DNA of 64,000 bases from Erysipelotrichaceae bacterium (GTDB taxonomy: Bacteria; Bacillota_I; Bacilli_A; Erysipelotrichales; Erysipelotrichaceae), in assembly GCA_017405785.1 (NCBI GenBank), contig JAFQZR010000019.1, positions 62,001 to 126,000 on the forward strand, read 5' to 3'. Positions within the stretch are counted from its first letter, which is position 1, and each line of letters opens with the position of its first letter. Shown piece after piece: positions 50,449 through 59,401 of the stretch. A program made the translations under genes and the position numbers. The notes beneath the pieces were generated by a model that had not been told where the DNA came from, ran no database searches, and was given only the letters and a program-made list of their open reading frames with translations.

Positions 50449-51765
50449 CTATTCGTTTTTCTTCCGTATTTCCTGAACCATCCGCTTGAACTGGCGTCCG
50501 CGCACTTCAAAGTCCGGATACTGATCCCAGCTGGCAGAAGCCGGTGATAACAACACCACTTCCCCGCTTCTGGCGTTACGACTGGCAGCGGCCAGCGCAC
50601 CTGCCAGATCATCGTAAAGCACTGCCTTTACACCCAGATCAAGCAGCTGATATCTGGTATCGCCATAGGCATATATCTGTCTGACATTGCCCATGTAATC
50701 CTTCAGACCGGCATAACCCGTTTTCTTGTCATAGCCTCCCGCCAGCAAATGCACCGGTCTGTCAAAGGCTTTCAGAGCCATGATCGTTGAATCGACATTG
50801 GTTCCTTTGGAATCGTTATAATATCTGACACCGTTGATCTCGGCGACAAACTCTATTCTGTGTTCGACCCCCGGGAAGTGATCCATGAATTTACTGATGT
50901 CTTCAGGCTTAACTCCCATCAGATAGGCCATGCATCCGGCTACCATGGCATTCTGCACATTATGCATGCCCGGTAACGGGAAGCTGTCCAGATCAAACAG
51001 TCTAACGTCATGATAATAAACCTTGCGGTCGCGGATGCAGAGATCGACATCATCTCTGACCAGTGAGAAGTCAATGACCTGACAAGGTACGTCATGAACA
51101 TATTTAAGAACGTTGCTGTCATCCACGTTTCTCAGGAAATAGTCTTCAGGACCCTGATTCTCGTAAACCAGGATCTTGCTGCGGTAGTAGGCATCCTCCG
51201 TTCCGAAATAGTCTACATGGTCAGTTGTCATGTTCATTATCACGGAAACAAACGGATGGAAATACTTCAGTCCTAACAGCTGGAAGGCTCCGACCTCAAT
51301 AGCCAGCTGCAGTCTGTCGTTTTCATGTCCTTCAATGACATCTGCCACCGGTATGCCGATGTTGCCGCAATAGCCGTTATCCGGATTAAGCAGCTTCAGC
51401 ATTTCGCCTAACATCGTCGTAGCCGTAGTTTTGCCGTTGGTACCGGTGATGGCCCGGTAACGGTGCTGCGGTTGATCATGCAGACAGACGTCCATCTCGT
51501 TGTACATCGTGTAGCCCTTGTCGGAAAAGTACTTGACAAACGGTACGCTGTACTTGATTCCCGGATTCTTGATGATCATGTCATAATCAATTTCCTTCAG
51601 CTGTTCAGGATGTCCGCCATCAAAAACAAATATACCCTCGTTTATCAGTTCTTCCCTTTCCGGGATGACCTTGGCGTCGGTCAGGTATACTTCGTGATTT
51701 CGCTTATTAAGATATTTCGCAATGGCTATGCCCGAACGGGCTGCCCCTATTACCAGTACCTTCAT
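50449..51765 (-). CDS. murD: UDP-MurNAc-L-Ala--D-glutamate ligase MurD
   Basis: Adds D-Glu to UDP-MurNAc-L-Ala. The 438-aa product has the Rossmann start GAARSGIAIAKYL, P-loop TGTNGKTTATTMLG, NMTTDHVDYF and VRYYNDSKGTN, and LLSPASASWDQY at the end. Complete and normal in length. Last gene of the division cluster, 1 bp after mraY. Confidence 0.97.
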   Translation of the reverse strand: MKVLVIGAARSGIAIAKYLNKRNHEVYLTDAKVIPEREELINEGIFVFDGGHPEQLKEIDYDMIIKNPGIKYSVPFVKYFSDKGYTMYNEMDVCLHDQPQHRYRAITGTNGKTTATTMLGEMLKLLNPDNGYCGNIGIPVADVIEGHENDRLQLAIEVGAFQLLGLKYFHPFVSVIMNMTTDHVDYFGTEDAYYRSKILVYENQGPEDYFLRNVDDSNVLKYVHDVPCQVIDFSLVRDDVDLCIRDRKVYYHDVRLFDLDSFPLPGMHNVQNAMVAGCMAYLMGVKPEDISKFMDHFPGVEHRIEFVAEINGVRYYNDSKGTNVDSTIMALKAFDRPVHLLAGGYDKKTGYAGLKDYMGNVRQIYAYGDTRYQLLDLGVKAVLYDDLAGALAAASRNARSGEVVLLSPASASWDQYPDFEVRGRQFKRMVQEIRKKNE

Positions 51766-51766
51766 G

Positions 51767-52735
51767 TTACATCAGCACCCCTATCAGAAGTCCCAGAAGC
51801 GAGAGTACGGCACCCCAGGTCCAGAACATGTAGACAACCTTGGTTTCCGGCATGCCGCCCAGCTCAAAGTGATGATGGATCGGTGACATGCGGAAGATTC
51901 TCTTGCCGTGAGTAGCCTTGAAATAGGCAACCTGGATGATGACTGATAAGGCTTCCAGAACGAAGACACCGCCAACCAGTACCAGTGCCAGTTCTTCCTT
52001 GGTGACCATGGCTACAGCCGCCAGTAAGCCGCCTAAAGCTAAGGAACCGGTATCACCCATGAAGATCTTGGCCGGATGCAGATTATAACGCAGATAGCCA
52101 AACAGCGAACCGATAACGGCACACAGGAAGACGGCAACATCGCCGTTTCCACTGCGCACGCAGAAATAGACAAAAGGTATGGAGGCCAGAATGACAAGTC
52201 CTGAAGACAGACCGTCCAGTCCGTCTGAAAGATTGACCGCATTGCTGGTGCCGGTAAACATGAAGAAGACCAGAACCATGTACAGCCATCCCAGATCCAG
52301 ATACTTGCCGATAAACGGAATTATGATGGTGCTGTCATTGACGTCTTTATAGAAAAGATAGAAGACGACAGCCAGAATCGACTGCATCAAGAACTTGTAT
52401 CTTGGCAATAAGCCTTTATTGTTTTTCTTGACGACGATCAGGAAGTCATCGATGAAACCGATGACACCGTAACCGACGTAGGCCAGAACAACAACCAGCA
52501 GGTTGATGTTGCCTAATGACTTAGGAGCAACAATGACGGTAGCCAGGATGCTGGCAATGATAAAGACCACTCCTCCCATGGTCGGAGTTCCGCTTTTCAC
52601 CATGTGGCTCTGCGGTCCCTCTTCACGGATCGCCTGGCCGAATTTCAGCTTATGCAGCAGAGGTATCGCAAAAGGATATCCCGCCAGAGATAAGCCAAGC
52701 GCTATTGCAAAGGCCAAGATCATTTTTACTGCCAT
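51767..52735 (-). CDS. mraY: Phospho-MurNAc-pentapeptide transferase MraY
   Basis: Transfers phospho-MurNAc-pentapeptide to undecaprenyl phosphate to form lipid I. The 322-aa product has about ten membrane segments and the family motifs GTPTMGGVVFI, GFIDDFLIVVKKNNKGL, NLSDGLDGLSSG and FMGDTGSLALGG, with HHHFELGG. A standard essential enzyme. Confidence 0.97.
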   Translation of the reverse strand: MAVKMILAFAIALGLSLAGYPFAIPLLHKLKFGQAIREEGPQSHMVKSGTPTMGGVVFIIASILATVIVAPKSLGNINLLVVVLAYVGYGVIGFIDDFLIVVKKNNKGLLPRYKFLMQSILAVVFYLFYKDVNDSTIIIPFIGKYLDLGWLYMVLVFFMFTGTSNAVNLSDGLDGLSSGLVILASIPFVYFCVRSGNGDVAVFLCAVIGSLFGYLRYNLHPAKIFMGDTGSLALGGLLAAVAMVTKEELALVLVGGVFVLEALSVIIQVAYFKATHGKRIFRMSPIHHHFELGGMPETKVVYMFWTWGAVLSLLGLLIGVLM

Positions 52736-52780
52736 AATTACACCTTCTTTACACTCAGAGAGATGACTCTCTGAAACAGA

Positions 52781-54952
52781 TTACTCTAACTTAACGGTTA
52801 TCCGGGTACTCTGATTGATAGCTTCCCCGACCGGAACACTCTGTGACGTTACATAACCGGATCCATCCAGTGTCACCTGGATGCCGGTCAATTCCCAGAA
52901 TGCCGTTACTTCCTTACGCGACCATCCGGTCATGTTTGGCATCAGCATGTTGTCCCTGTTGACCAGCAGCATGATTCGCTGTCCTGATACCAGGGTACTG
53001 CCTTCAGCCGGATACTGGGCAATTACGGTATTGCCCGTGCCTAATAATACCATATTAGCCTGGACATCTGCCAGTTTCTTGTTGGCGTACTGTAAAGTGT
53101 GGTTGACCAGATTAGGCATGCCGTTTTCAAATTCCCTGCGGGTGTTTTCCGTAGGTTCATCGTGAGTGGCATCCTTTCTGATGCTGTACATTTCGCTTAT
53201 TACCGCTTCCAGATCTCTGACATGCTGGTGGTTGCGGGCGTAGGCATAACGGTCACGGTAACAGACATATAACAGGATCTCCGGGTTTTCAGCCGGCAAG
53301 GTCAGAATGATACTGTGAACGTACTTGCCGCCGTAATGGCCGTTTTCGGCAACTTCACCGGTACCGGTCTTACCGCCGCCGGAGAAGCGGCTGTCGACAT
53401 AGATGGTACCGCCGGAAGTAACAGTGTATTCCATCATCTTCAGGATAGTCTCAGCTGTTTCAGGCTTGATCGGCTCACCTACTACCTCGGTTTTGCCCTG
53501 ATAGACGGTTTCACCGGTATAGCTGTCAACGACCTTGTCAACGATATAAGGTCTTAACATCTTGCCTTCATTACAGAAAGCCGTGTAGGCCTGGATGACC
53601 TGCAGAGCGGTATAGCCGCAGCCCTGGCCGAAAGTACTTGTTGCCACATCCAGAGGATGGCTGAGGTTTTCAACGCCTTCTGCTTCGTTTTCGATTCCGT
53701 AAACCTCTACAGGCTTGAAGAAACCGAATCTGTATAAATATTCCTTGTAAGTATCAATTGTTATGTATTTCTCCAGACAGGTCAGAACGCCGGAGTTCAT
53801 GGAAGTACCGTAAGCCTGCCAGAAGTTGATGGTACCAGGGTTGATGTCATCGTAGTTCTGAATGGTTGACAGCCAGCCCGGTGCTCCTTCGTAGGATACT
53901 CTGGTCAGATGTCCGTTTTCCGGCCAGCCGACATAGTAACGGTTGCCGTAATACATGTCGTCAGGTGAGAAATTGGAAGCATCGATGGTTGCGGCATAGG
54001 TAAAGGTCTTCATGACTGATCCCGGTTCATAGGAAACCATGGAACAGTAGTCAAGATAGTCCTGGATCTCAATGTTGTTCTGGTCATAGGTAGGACATGT
54101 ATCATACGCAAGTATTCTTCCGGTCTGGGCTTCCAGAACGATGCCCCAGGCGATATCGCCGGAGAAGCCGGAGTCCATGCTCTTGGCCAGACATTTCTGC
54201 AAGGCGCTCTGAATACGGCTGTCCAGAGTCAGATAGACATCCTTGCCGTTGATCGGAGCGATGTAGTCGATCTGCTGACCGACGATCGGTGAACCGTTGG
54301 TATCACGGTAATAGGACTGTGAACCTTCGGTGCCTACCAGATATTCGTTAAGAGAGGCCTCCAGGCCTGTCTGTCCTTCAATTACGTTGTTTCCTCCGTC
54401 ATCTTCTCTGACATAACGGGCAAAGCCGATAAGGTGGGATGAGAACGGTGACATCGGATAGTCACGGGCAGAAACCTTGATGAACTCAATGCCGTTGAGA
54501 TCGGCGGCTTCGATCCGTTCCTTCTGTTCACGGCTGATGCAGCGTCCTGCCGTTCCCAGGTAAGTCATGAAGACATCCTGATTCAGAAGAGCCAGAATCT
54601 CTTCCCTGTCGCCGTTGAGGATCTCAGCCAGAGCCGTGGCCGTACCTTCCTTGTCGGCAACGTAGTAAACACCCAGCTTGTTGCCGGGTCTGGACGGTGA
54701 TACGTAGGCGATGACGTCCCAGGCATCCTTGTCGGAAGCGATCAGTACGCCGTTACGGTCATACAGTCTGCCGCGGGAAGCCGGGATCCTTTCATCGGAT
54801 ACGTAAGAAATGCCGTTATAGTCCTTAAGTTCGATGCCGCTGTGGATGTGATATCCCCGCACATCGAGCATCACTATATTGTATAAAAGGCCAACACTGA
54901 GGATGGCCATTACCAGAGAAATGATAATAATCTTGACGTTACATCTGTTCAT
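52781..54952 (-). CDS. ftsI: Division-type class B penicillin-binding protein (FtsI/PBP2x-like)
   Basis: Septal transpeptidase. The 723-aa product has a membrane anchor (about 8-28), PBP dimer domain with RGRLYDRNG, and the transpeptidase with EPGSVMKTF (SxxK), TSMNSG (SxN) and KTGTGEV (KTG), then two C-terminal PASTA modules (about 605-720; MPNLVNHTLQYA and MPNMTGWSRKEV). PASTA-bearing PBP2x types are usual in Firmicutes. In the mraZ cluster between ftsL and mraY. Confidence 0.95.
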   Translation of the reverse strand: MNRCNVKIIIISLVMAILSVGLLYNIVMLDVRGYHIHSGIELKDYNGISYVSDERIPASRGRLYDRNGVLIASDKDAWDVIAYVSPSRPGNKLGVYYVADKEGTATALAEILNGDREEILALLNQDVFMTYLGTAGRCISREQKERIEAADLNGIEFIKVSARDYPMSPFSSHLIGFARYVREDDGGNNVIEGQTGLEASLNEYLVGTEGSQSYYRDTNGSPIVGQQIDYIAPINGKDVYLTLDSRIQSALQKCLAKSMDSGFSGDIAWGIVLEAQTGRILAYDTCPTYDQNNIEIQDYLDYCSMVSYEPGSVMKTFTYAATIDASNFSPDDMYYGNRYYVGWPENGHLTRVSYEGAPGWLSTIQNYDDINPGTINFWQAYGTSMNSGVLTCLEKYITIDTYKEYLYRFGFFKPVEVYGIENEAEGVENLSHPLDVATSTFGQGCGYTALQVIQAYTAFCNEGKMLRPYIVDKVVDSYTGETVYQGKTEVVGEPIKPETAETILKMMEYTVTSGGTIYVDSRFSGGGKTGTGEVAENGHYGGKYVHSIILTLPAENPEILLYVCYRDRYAYARNHQHVRDLEAVISEMYSIRKDATHDEPTENTRREFENGMPNLVNHTLQYANKKLADVQANMVLLGTGNTVIAQYPAEGSTLVSGQRIMLLVNRDNMLMPNMTGWSRKEVTAFWELTGIQVTLDGSGYVTSQSVPVGEAINQSTRITVKLE

Positions 54953-54961
54953 ACCGGGATC

Positions 54962-55255
54962 CTAATCTTCTATGACTCTGACATTTGTCTCATTGACAGT
55001 CATGTTTTCAGCATTGATTATATTAGCTATTCTATCATAGTTTCCCAGTTCACGGACATCAAATTTGAGCACTTCATTCTCAGCCTTCATCTTAGAGATC
55101 TGTGCTTCCAGCTGATACTTGGTATAGTTCATGGAGACGTTATAAGATCTTAAGAAGATGCTGGAGCCTAAAAAGACTACAAAACTTACCATAAACATAA
55201 CGAATATGACACCTGTTAACTTCAGAGTTCTTCTCTTTCTTATAACCTTCTTCAT
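54962..55255 (-). CDS. ftsL: Cell-division protein FtsL-like
   Basis: 97 aa with a basic cytosolic N-terminus (MKKVIRKRRTLK), one membrane helix (13-35) and an extracytoplasmic coiled coil (about 45-70), the FtsL layout. Recognised mainly by position between rsmH and ftsI and by topology, since FtsL is poorly conserved. Would pair with DivIC and bind DivIB. Confidence 0.85.
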   Translation of the reverse strand: MKKVIRKRRTLKLTGVIFVMFMVSFVVFLGSSIFLRSYNVSMNYTKYQLEAQISKMKAENEVLKFDVRELGNYDRIANIINAENMTVNETNVRVIED

Positions 55256-55259
55256 AAAA

Positions 55260-56195
55260 CTATCCCCTTTTTTCTATAATCCTTAACTTGGCGCTGTGCG
55301 AACGGTGATTCTCCTGTAGCTCCGCTTCGCCTGCGGTAATCGGCTTTCTGGTAATAAGCTGAAACTCAGGTAAGGCAATGTCTTTTTCCTTAACCGGGAT
55401 TCGCTTATCAAAATGTGGAGGTTGGCTGGCAGTTTTGAATGTATTTTTGATGATTTGATCTTCGAGGGAATGGAAACTTATGACGGCCAACCTGCCACAT
55501 GGGTTTAACAAATCCAGAGCGCTCTGTAATCCTCTCTCCAGATTCTCCAGCTCACCGTTTACCTCAATGCGGATCGCCTGGAAAACCTTCTTGGCCGGAT
55601 GCTTGTGCCGGTTTACCACCTTGGACGGCAAAGCACTTCTGATGATCTCCACCAGCTGTCCGGTCGTTTCGATCGGAGCCTTCGCTCTTTCGTTTTCTAT
55701 TTTTCTGGCGATCTGTTTCGCATACGTTTCCTCGCCATATCTGTAGAAAATTCTTACTAAGTCTGAGTAGTCGTATTCATTCACGACCTGATAGGCATCA
55801 AGAGACTGGCTGCGGTCCATGCGCATATCCAGTCGCGAGTCTTCATAACGGTAGGAAAAACCTCTGCCGGCTTCGTCGAACTGCGGAGATGAAACTCCGA
55901 TATCCAGCAGGATTCCGTCTACGCCATATATGCCTCTGTTGTTAAGTTCCTCCTTCATGTCTGCGAAGTTGGCCTTAATCAGGGTGAAGTTATCGCTGAT
56001 TTGGGACAATCGACTTCGTGATGCTTCAAAGGCTTCATCATCGATGTCGAAACTGTAGAGATGTCCTGTCGACAGTCTTTTCAGTATTTCACTGCTATGG
56101 CCTCCTCTGCCCAGGGTACCGTCGACATATATACCCTGCTCTCTGATATTGAGTCCCTCAATGACCTCATTGAGAAGGACGCTGTAATGTTCCAT
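55260..56195 (-). CDS. rsmH: 16S rRNA (cytosine-1402-N4)-methyltransferase RsmH
   Basis: Methylates C1402 in the ribosomal P site. The 311-aa product has YVDGTLGRGGHSSEIL, DIGVSSPQFDEAGRGFSY, HPAKKVFQAIRIEVN and ISFHSLEDQIIK. Its ATG overlaps the mraZ stop by one base. Confidence 0.97.
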   Translation of the reverse strand: MEHYSVLLNEVIEGLNIREQGIYVDGTLGRGGHSSEILKRLSTGHLYSFDIDDEAFEASRSRLSQISDNFTLIKANFADMKEELNNRGIYGVDGILLDIGVSSPQFDEAGRGFSYRYEDSRLDMRMDRSQSLDAYQVVNEYDYSDLVRIFYRYGEETYAKQIARKIENERAKAPIETTGQLVEIIRSALPSKVVNRHKHPAKKVFQAIRIEVNGELENLERGLQSALDLLNPCGRLAVISFHSLEDQIIKNTFKTASQPPHFDKRIPVKEKDIALPEFQLITRKPITAGEAELQENHRSHSAKLRIIEKRG

Positions 56196-56617
56196 CAGAG
56201 ATTCTCGGTAATTCTTTCTATCTCTTCATCAGTCAATGAAGCGTTAAGGCTGTCCCAGGCTTCCTCAGGCCACAGTTCTACATGGTCGCCTGCTCCGATG
56301 AAGACACAGTTTTTTGTAAGATTTACCATCTTGACCAGTGATGAAGGAACCAGTATTCTTCCCTGACCGTCGAATGAAGTATCCTGGGCCGTGGAAGTGA
56401 TGATTCTGTTCATCATACGGGCATCTTTTCTGTTATCCGGCCGGGAAATAACCGGAGTATACTTTTCTTTCCAAGCGTCTACTGGGAATAATGCCAAACA
56501 GCCGTCACTGTAATAACGGTTAATAATGACAGAATCACCCAGTTCACCGCGGAACTTCGCAGGAACGGCAATTCTGCCCTTGGCATCCATCTTGTTTCTG
56601 AATTCACCTAAAAACAT
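56195..56617 (-). CDS. mraZ: Transcriptional regulator MraZ
   Basis: Ring-shaped AbrB-fold regulator of the division-cell wall cluster. The 140-aa product has two copies of the MraZ fold, with MFLGEFRNKMDAKGRIAVPAKFR as two overlapping motif blocks and DGQGRILVPSSLV. First gene of the cluster, after four operator repeats (56623-56662). Confidence 0.96.
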   Translation of the reverse strand: MFLGEFRNKMDAKGRIAVPAKFRGELGDSVIINRYYSDGCLALFPVDAWKEKYTPVISRPDNRKDARMMNRIITSTAQDTSFDGQGRILVPSSLVKMVNLTKNCVFIGAGDHVELWPEEAWDSLNASLTDEEIERITENL

Positions 56618-56622
56618 CTATT

Positions 56623-56662
56623 TTTTCCCCACTTTTAGACACTTTTCCCATCTATTCACCAC
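56623..56662 (-). promoter_or_regulatory. MraZ operator: four 10-bp repeats
   Basis: Minus strand, in phase: GTGGTGAATA, GATGGGAAAA, GTGTCTAAAA, GTGGGGAAAA. This spacing and core fit the known MraZ box arrangement, between the promoter and mraZ, so MraZ should bind here and repress its own cluster. Confidence 0.85.
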
Positions 56663-56663
56663 T

Positions 56664-56692
56664 ATTGTATAAAATCAGGGTTTTCTTGTAAA
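56664..56692 (-). promoter_or_regulatory. Promoter of the mraZ-murD cluster
   Basis: Minus strand: TTTACA, 17 bp, TACAAT, directly upstream of the repeats. Confidence 0.7.
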
Positions 56693-56749
56693 TACGAAAA
56701 CCTTAAATTATCACAGGAATCTCTTTCAAGTAAGCTTGAAAAAGGCACA

Positions 56750-56781
56750 AAAAAAAGACGGCTGAACACTCAACCGTCTTC
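56750..56781 (-). terminator. Terminator of the 56787-56990 gene
   Basis: Minus strand: AAGACGG, 12-nt loop, CCGTCTTTTTTTT. Confidence 0.8.
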
Positions 56782-56786
56782 ACTTT

Positions 56787-56990
56787 CTAATATCTGTCTT
56801 CATCGTCACGTACCGGCAGATCTCGGATCGCCTCCGTGTTTTCCTTTATGGCATTCACAATGAAGTTTGCCGCTATCGCGATGGCTGACATAACACCCAT
56901 TTCCCAGCTCTCAAACAGCTGCGCCAGAACAAACGAAACTGTGAAAATAACCGTACCGACTATGTATCCTCTAGGTTCAATCTTTTTCAT
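56787..56990 (-). CDS. Small membrane protein, unknown
   Basis: 67 aa with two hydrophobic stretches (about 8-25 and 31-48) and a charged tail ending VRDDEDRY. A GGGAGGT site and a TATAAT-like box precede it. It has its own terminator. No family recognised. Confidence 0.7.
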   Translation of the reverse strand: MKKIEPRGYIVGTVIFTVSFVLAQLFESWEMGVMSAIAIAANFIVNAIKENTEAIRDLPVRDDEDRY

Positions 56991-57051
56991 GCCAATACCT
57001 CCCGTACTGAATCATTATATAACATTTACAAAACAAAAACTAATTGCATTG

Positions 57052-57729
57052 TTACTTGCGGCACCTGAAGCACGCTATCCCCTCAACGGAGTCGACCTTG
57101 ACTTCCTCATACATGTCTTCAAGTCTGTTTCTTAAGCTTTCAACCGTTTCATAAGGCGGCGTAAAGAAACCCGCCGGCTGATAGAGATTCTTTATGAACC
57201 AGTCTGTCTTCTTATTTTCTCCCTTTACATAAAAACAGCCGCAGAAGGTTCCGCCCTTCTTCAATACACGGCAGGTTTCCTTATAAGCTGCTTCCTTATC
57301 CGGAAAGGCATGGAATCCGTTCATGGATAATACTACATCAAAAGCTTCATCTTCAAACGGCAGCTCACCGACATCACCCTGTACAAACGTGATGTTTTCA
57401 ATGCCCAGTTTTTCTGCTTTCTGCTTAGCCTGTCCCATCATGTCCCGGGAATAGTCCAGACATGTAATATCAGCGTTTTTCAGGCTTTTATAGACCGGTA
57501 TCGTCAGGGCTCCTGTTCCTACCGGTACCTCCAGCATTCTTCCGTCAAAACCCTCAGGAATGCCTGAGAGGGCCATGTCAATGTACTTCAGATTCTTATC
57601 CGGCCCTATGCTCCAAACCACCCTGGAAACCAGGGTTCCCATAAGACTCGTACAGGTGATCATGCCGTCATAGAAACTCGAACTGCCGGTAATTTTATAT
57701 GCTTCTCTTATCTGTTCTTTTCTGCTCAT
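57052..57729 (-). CDS. Class I SAM-dependent methyltransferase
   Basis: 225 aa. SAM site LEVPVGTGALTIPVY (motif I), CLDYSRDMM, FVQGDVGELPFEDEAFDVVLS (motifs II-III in pieces) as in UbiE/Methyltransf_11 proteins. The ATG at 57729 follows GAGGAAG and is preferred to the longer frame from 57759. Substrate unknown. Monocistronic by position, between the serpin terminator and the small membrane protein. Confidence 0.85.
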   Translation of the reverse strand: MSRKEQIREAYKITGSSSFYDGMITCTSLMGTLVSRVVWSIGPDKNLKYIDMALSGIPEGFDGRMLEVPVGTGALTIPVYKSLKNADITCLDYSRDMMGQAKQKAEKLGIENITFVQGDVGELPFEDEAFDVVLSMNGFHAFPDKEAAYKETCRVLKKGGTFCGCFYVKGENKKTDWFIKNLYQPAGFFTPPYETVESLRNRLEDMYEEVKVDSVEGIACFRCRK

Positions 57730-57747
57730 AAAACTTCCTCTCACATA

Positions 57748-57787
57748 AAAAGATACCACTGTTAGCCTTAGCTAACCAGTGGTATCT
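57748..57787 (-). terminator. Strong terminator of the serpin gene
   Basis: AGATACCACTG and CAGTGGTATCT arms, with inner TTAGC/GCTAA pairs extending the stem to about 16 bp with one bulge, followed by T-run on the minus strand. Confidence 0.85.
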
Positions 57788-57801
57788 GTTTTTAATTCCG
57801 T

Positions 57802-59154
57802 TTATGGCTGGGTAACGATGCCGGCGAAGAAGATCGAATTGTCATAATCGGTCTTCAGGGCAAAGAAGAAAGGATGGTCAAATGTCATTTCAACTATGTT
57901 CATCGACATGCCGTATTTCTGCATTTCTACGGTATACGCCGCCGCTTCTACCCCTTCCTCATCGGTTTTAAGACGGCAGGCATGCTGAACGGTATCCACC
58001 CGTAAAGGTTCATCCGTTACCGGTGCAAAGGCATCGCCCTGCCCTCCGAAGATCCCTGTTATTCCCAGTTCAGGAAGAATGTCCTCAAGCTGATAGCTGG
58101 CCGATACATCAAAGCGAGGCAGACCAAGGTCAACGTTCGGATAGAAGGAATCATCGTTGTAATTGGGATTCTGCAGTACGGCATTGCGGAATTCTTCACT
58201 GTCAAACATCTGTTGCCATGATACCCCTTCCTTCGGCATCAACATGACCATGGCCTCCAGTCCGGTACCCAGATGATCAACAACACCCGTGAAGTAATCG
58301 TTGTCAAAGTACAGCATGATGCCGCTTTTATGCATCATGGATACTTCAGAATCTCCATTAAGACCATGGAAAGTTTCCTTTCTGGTGTTTTCAGTCTCAT
58401 AACTCTCCTCCCAGGATCCCTTGTAGTATATGGTGCTGGCCAGGGCCATTTTGACATCCGCGGTCAGCTCCAGCTGTGAAATGTATTCATCCAGCAGTCC
58501 GCCGGTATTGTCATTCAGCCACTTCTGGAAGGCTCCGGTGTATTCTTCGGTTCCCATCTGTCCTCTGAAGGAATCGCAATAACAGTCTTCAGCCATTGTC
58601 TGCAGAATGTCCTTTTTGACATTTAAAGTGTCAGAAAACCACATTGAGTTGGCATACTTTATCGTAGCCTTGCCTGTGACATTATTGTCAGTCCACAGAC
58701 GTTTTGCCTCAGTTACAGCGTTATCAGAATCAACACCCAGCAGATTCAGGATCTCATCTCTGGCCTGACCATGGGCAATGCAGCTTAAGGCCGTCAGATT
58801 GAAATAGAGGTTCAGCGGTGAAAAGACGCTGTTTTCCCTGCCATCAAGCAGAGTCTTCATCATGGTAAGATAGAATGATTCCAGTTTCCGGTTGAGTTTT
58901 CTGTTTTCTTCCAGATCTTCATTTCTCATCACATAGGCTGCCAGGGCAATGCTGTAAGGCTCGGTGTCACCCAGCTTGCCGTCTGTCATGTAATCTCTGA
59001 TATCCGGACAGACAAAAGGTTCCGGCTTTTCCCGGTCTGTTATCCCATAGTCGCTGTAATCGTACTTATCAAACTGTCCCTGTGGTTCTTCTTCCTTCTG
59101 ACATCCTGTCAATGTCATTAGCAGAACCAGCAGCATTATTATTGTCTTTTTCAT
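57802..59154 (-). CDS. Lipoprotein serpin (serine-protease inhibitor)
   Basis: 450 aa. Type II signal peptide with lipobox LTGC (Cys18), a linker of about 80 residues, then a full serpin fold: NSVFSPLNLYFNLTALS, YANSMWF, the breach/shutter segments, the hinge EEGVEAAAYT expected of inhibitory serpins (small residues allow loop insertion), a reactive loop around QKYGMSMNIVE, and FDHPFFFAL near the end. It should be anchored outside the membrane and trap a serine or cysteine protease, whether host or own. P1 is near Gly-Met-Ser, so the target specificity is unclear. An extended -10 box (TGCTATAAT) lies upstream. Confidence 0.93.
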   Translation of the reverse strand: MKKTIIMLLVLLMTLTGCQKEEEPQGQFDKYDYSDYGITDREKPEPFVCPDIRDYMTDGKLGDTEPYSIALAAYVMRNEDLEENRKLNRKLESFYLTMMKTLLDGRENSVFSPLNLYFNLTALSCIAHGQARDEILNLLGVDSDNAVTEAKRLWTDNNVTGKATIKYANSMWFSDTLNVKKDILQTMAEDCYCDSFRGQMGTEEYTGAFQKWLNDNTGGLLDEYISQLELTADVKMALASTIYYKGSWEESYETENTRKETFHGLNGDSEVSMMHKSGIMLYFDNDYFTGVVDHLGTGLEAMVMLMPKEGVSWQQMFDSEEFRNAVLQNPNYNDDSFYPNVDLGLPRFDVSASYQLEDILPELGITGIFGGQGDAFAPVTDEPLRVDTVQHACRLKTDEEGVEAAAYTVEMQKYGMSMNIVEMTFDHPFFFALKTDYDNSIFFAGIVTQP

Positions 59155-59194
59155 TTTCCTACCTCATAAACCATTATAGCACACCAAAAGCACA

Positions 59195-59221
59195 GAAAAA
59201 GGGCATCATACGATACCCTTC
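59195..59221 (-). terminator. Terminator of yceD-rpmF
   Basis: Minus strand: AAGGGTATC-GTAT-GATGCCCTT then TTT; one G-T pair. Confidence 0.8.
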
Positions 59222-59243
59222 TTAAGTCATAATTACACTGTGA

Positions 59244-59390
59244 TTACTTCTGTCCGCACTCACATTCGTGATGAGGCAACTTATACTCGCCGCAGTTTGG
59301 ACATTTAACCAGGGTTGGAGCAACCAACTTGTAGTGTGTTCTGCGTTTGTTTCTGCGTGTCTTTGAAACTCTTCTCTGTTGAACTGCCAT
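59244..59390 (-). CDS. rpmF: 50S ribosomal protein L32
   Basis: 48 aa, short. It starts [17 protein letters not shown] and ends with a zinc ribbon [12 protein letters not shown] (Cys30, 33, 43, 45). The second pair is CxC instead of the usual CxxC. Follows yceD by 11 bp, the universal yceD-rpmF pair. Confidence 0.96.
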   Translation of the reverse strand: MAVQQRRVSKTRRNKRRTHYKLVAPTLVKCPNCGEYKLPHHECECGQK

Positions 59391-59401
59391 TGTCTAACCT
59401 C

